A DNA stretch of 7,021 nt from Gammaproteobacteria bacterium UBA3498 (lineage in GTDB: Bacteria; Pseudomonadota; Gammaproteobacteria; Pseudomonadales; Pseudohongiellaceae), in contig DFQD01000050.1 in assembly GCA_002377605.1 (NCBI GenBank), positions 10,965-17,985 on the forward strand, in the 5' to 3' direction. The position numbers were made by a program, and so were the translations under genes. This document shows positions 6,047 through 7,021 of the stretch, one piece after another (positions within the stretch are counted from its first letter, which is position 1; every line of letters starts with the position of its first letter). Under the pieces are notes generated by a model. It saw only the letters and a program-made list of their open reading frames with translations, made no database searches and was not told where the DNA came from.

Positions 6047-6919
6047 TTACCAGCCAGTAATTTCGCTTAATCCGTTGCCTATATCTGCAAGGCTTCTAAC
6101 AGTTTTTACACCTGCATCATTAAGCGCTGTAAACTTTTCATCTGCAGTGCCTTTGCCACCGGAAATTATGGCTCCAGCATGCCCCATTCGTTTCCCCGGC
6201 GGTGCAGTTACGCCAGCAATGTAAGCTACAACCGGCTTGGTGACATTCGTTTTGATAAACGCAGCAGCTTCTTCTTCTGCCGTACCACCAATTTCACCTA
6301 TCATAACAATGGCTTGTGTCTGATCATCATCCTCAAACATATCGAGTATGTCGATAAAGCTCGAGCCAGGTATTGGGTCGCCCCCAATACCAACACAGGA
6401 AGATTGGCCAAACCCATGGTCAGTAGTTTGTTTAACGGCCTCATAAGTTAATGTTCCGGAACGCGAAACGATTCCTACTTTACCTGGGAGATGGATATGG
6501 CCTGGCATGATGCCAATCTTGCACTCCCCTGGTGTTATTACCCCGGGGCAATTCGGCCCGATTAAACGAACTCCTCCCCTATCGCATTTTTCTTTAGCAA
6601 CCAACATGTCCAAAGTAGGAATACCTTCTGTTATACAGACTATTAACTTGATGCCTGCTTCAACCGCCTCACAAATGGAGTCTTTGCAATATGGGGCTGG
6701 AACATAAATCACAGAAGCATCTGCACCAGTTTTATCGAATGCTTCCGCTACTGTATTAAAAACAGGCAAACTCAGGTGTGTTTGCCCCCCTTTCCCAGGA
6801 GTAACTCCACCTACCATTGTAGTTCCGTAAGCAATAGCCTGCTCAGAATGAAAAGTACCTTGAGATCCCGTAAAACCCTGACAGACCACCTTGGTGTCTT
6901 TATTAACTAAGATGCTCAT
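6047..6919 (-). CDS. sucD: Succinyl-CoA synthetase (ADP-forming) alpha subunit
   Basis: This 290-residue subunit pairs with SucC to convert succinyl-CoA, phosphate and a nucleoside diphosphate into succinate, CoA and the triphosphate, in the TCA cycle in the cytoplasm. The CoA-binding Rossmann part includes GFTGSQGTFH (15-24) and GGVTPGKGG (37-45). GPNCPGVI (121-128) and SRSGTLTYE (152-160) are typical family blocks. GKRMGHAGAII (242-252) contains the phosphorylated catalytic His247, matching His246 of E. coli numbering. The length is essentially that of the E. coli protein (289). The ATG overlaps the sucC stop (ATGA at 6919-6916) and has a perfect GGAGG 6 bases upstream (6926-6930). No defect is visible. 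Confidence 0.98.
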   Translation of the reverse strand: MSILVNKDTKVVCQGFTGSQGTFHSEQAIAYGTTMVGGVTPGKGGQTHLSLPVFNTVAEAFDKTGADASVIYVPAPYCKDSICEAVEAGIKLIVCITEGIPTLDMLVAKEKCDRGGVRLIGPNCPGVITPGECKIGIMPGHIHLPGKVGIVSRSGTLTYEAVKQTTDHGFGQSSCVGIGGDPIPGSSFIDILDMFEDDDQTQAIVMIGEIGGTAEEEAAAFIKTNVTKPVVAYIAGVTAPPGKRMGHAGAIISGGKGTADEKFTALNDAGVKTVRSLADIGNGLSEITGW

Positions 6920-7021
6920 GGTGTTCCTCCAGCCGCAACAACAACTTTCTCAGCGGCATCTGCTAGGCTATTGGCAGCGATAATATTCAGGCCACTCTTT
7001 GTTAATACTTCGCGACCTAAG
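6916..7021 (-). CDS. sucC: Succinyl-CoA synthetase beta subunit, C-terminal end only
   Basis: The last 34 codons plus the stop are present; the rest lies beyond the right edge. The tail reads LGREVLTKSGLNIIAANSLA and then a DAAEKVV segment, matching the usual SucC C-terminus (E. coli has SGLNIIAAKGLTDAA). The beta subunit supplies the nucleotide-binding ATP-grasp domain, which is outside the window. The TGA stop overlaps the sucD ATG by 4 bases, so the subunits are translationally coupled, and the sucD ribosome site lies within this coding end. Confidence 0.96.
   Translation of the reverse strand, partial: LGREVLTKSGLNIIAANSLADAAEKVVVAAGGTP

Noticed and set aside
1..7021. CRISPR arrays, insertion sequences, tRNA or rRNA genes, prophage or defence genes.
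   Set aside because: No repeat-spacer pattern, transposase-like protein, terminal repeats or RNA-gene signature seen; all long frames are accounted for by housekeeping and TonB-system genes.

Overview
The window looks like chromosomal DNA of a gammaproteobacterium, probably a free-living aquatic one. It is moderately AT-leaning and packed with housekeeping and envelope genes. The evidence for the group is the gene content: a complete TonB2-type energy-transduction operon of the kind known from Vibrio and many marine gammaproteobacteria (DUF3450, TtpC, ExbB, ExbD, TonB, TPR), lying between the succinyl-CoA synthetase genes and htpG. I cannot name a genus from the sequence alone. All supported genes are on the minus strand, so the biological order runs from the right end of the window to the left.

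Layout in transcription order. At 7021-6047 are the last 34 codons of sucC and the whole of sucD, overlapping by 4 bases; they encode succinyl-CoA synthetase of the TCA cycle. At 6046-5637 is a 410-base intergenic region without a convincing gene. It holds several inverted repeats and a weak promoter candidate, and is where sucCD transcription probably ends and the TonB operon begins. At 5636-473 six genes run with gaps of 29 bases or less, two of them overlapping: a secreted DUF3450 coiled-coil protein, TtpC (an ExbB/TolQ-like protein with a large periplasmic N-terminal part), a short ExbB, ExbD, a short TonB, and a secreted TPR protein. At 472-360 is a 113-base gap with a strong intrinsic terminator and a heat-shock-type promoter candidate almost on top of each other. 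At 359-1 is the N-terminal ATP-binding part of HtpG (Hsp90), cut by the window edge.

How the genes work together: ExbB and ExbD form the proton-driven inner-membrane motor that energises TonB, and TonB then contacts outer-membrane TonB-dependent receptors. In TonB2 systems TtpC is an additional motor-like partner. Here DUF3450 and TtpC are translationally coupled and both carry predicted periplasmic coiled coils, while the TPR protein is coupled to TonB. This suggests a periplasmic scaffold built around an unusually short TonB. No TonB-dependent receptor gene lies in the window, so the substrate is unknown.

The system is a recognised family rather than a wholly new one. The least understood parts are the DUF3450 and TPR proteins. 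The most interesting non-coding point is the packing of the operon terminator against the putative htpG heat-shock promoter.
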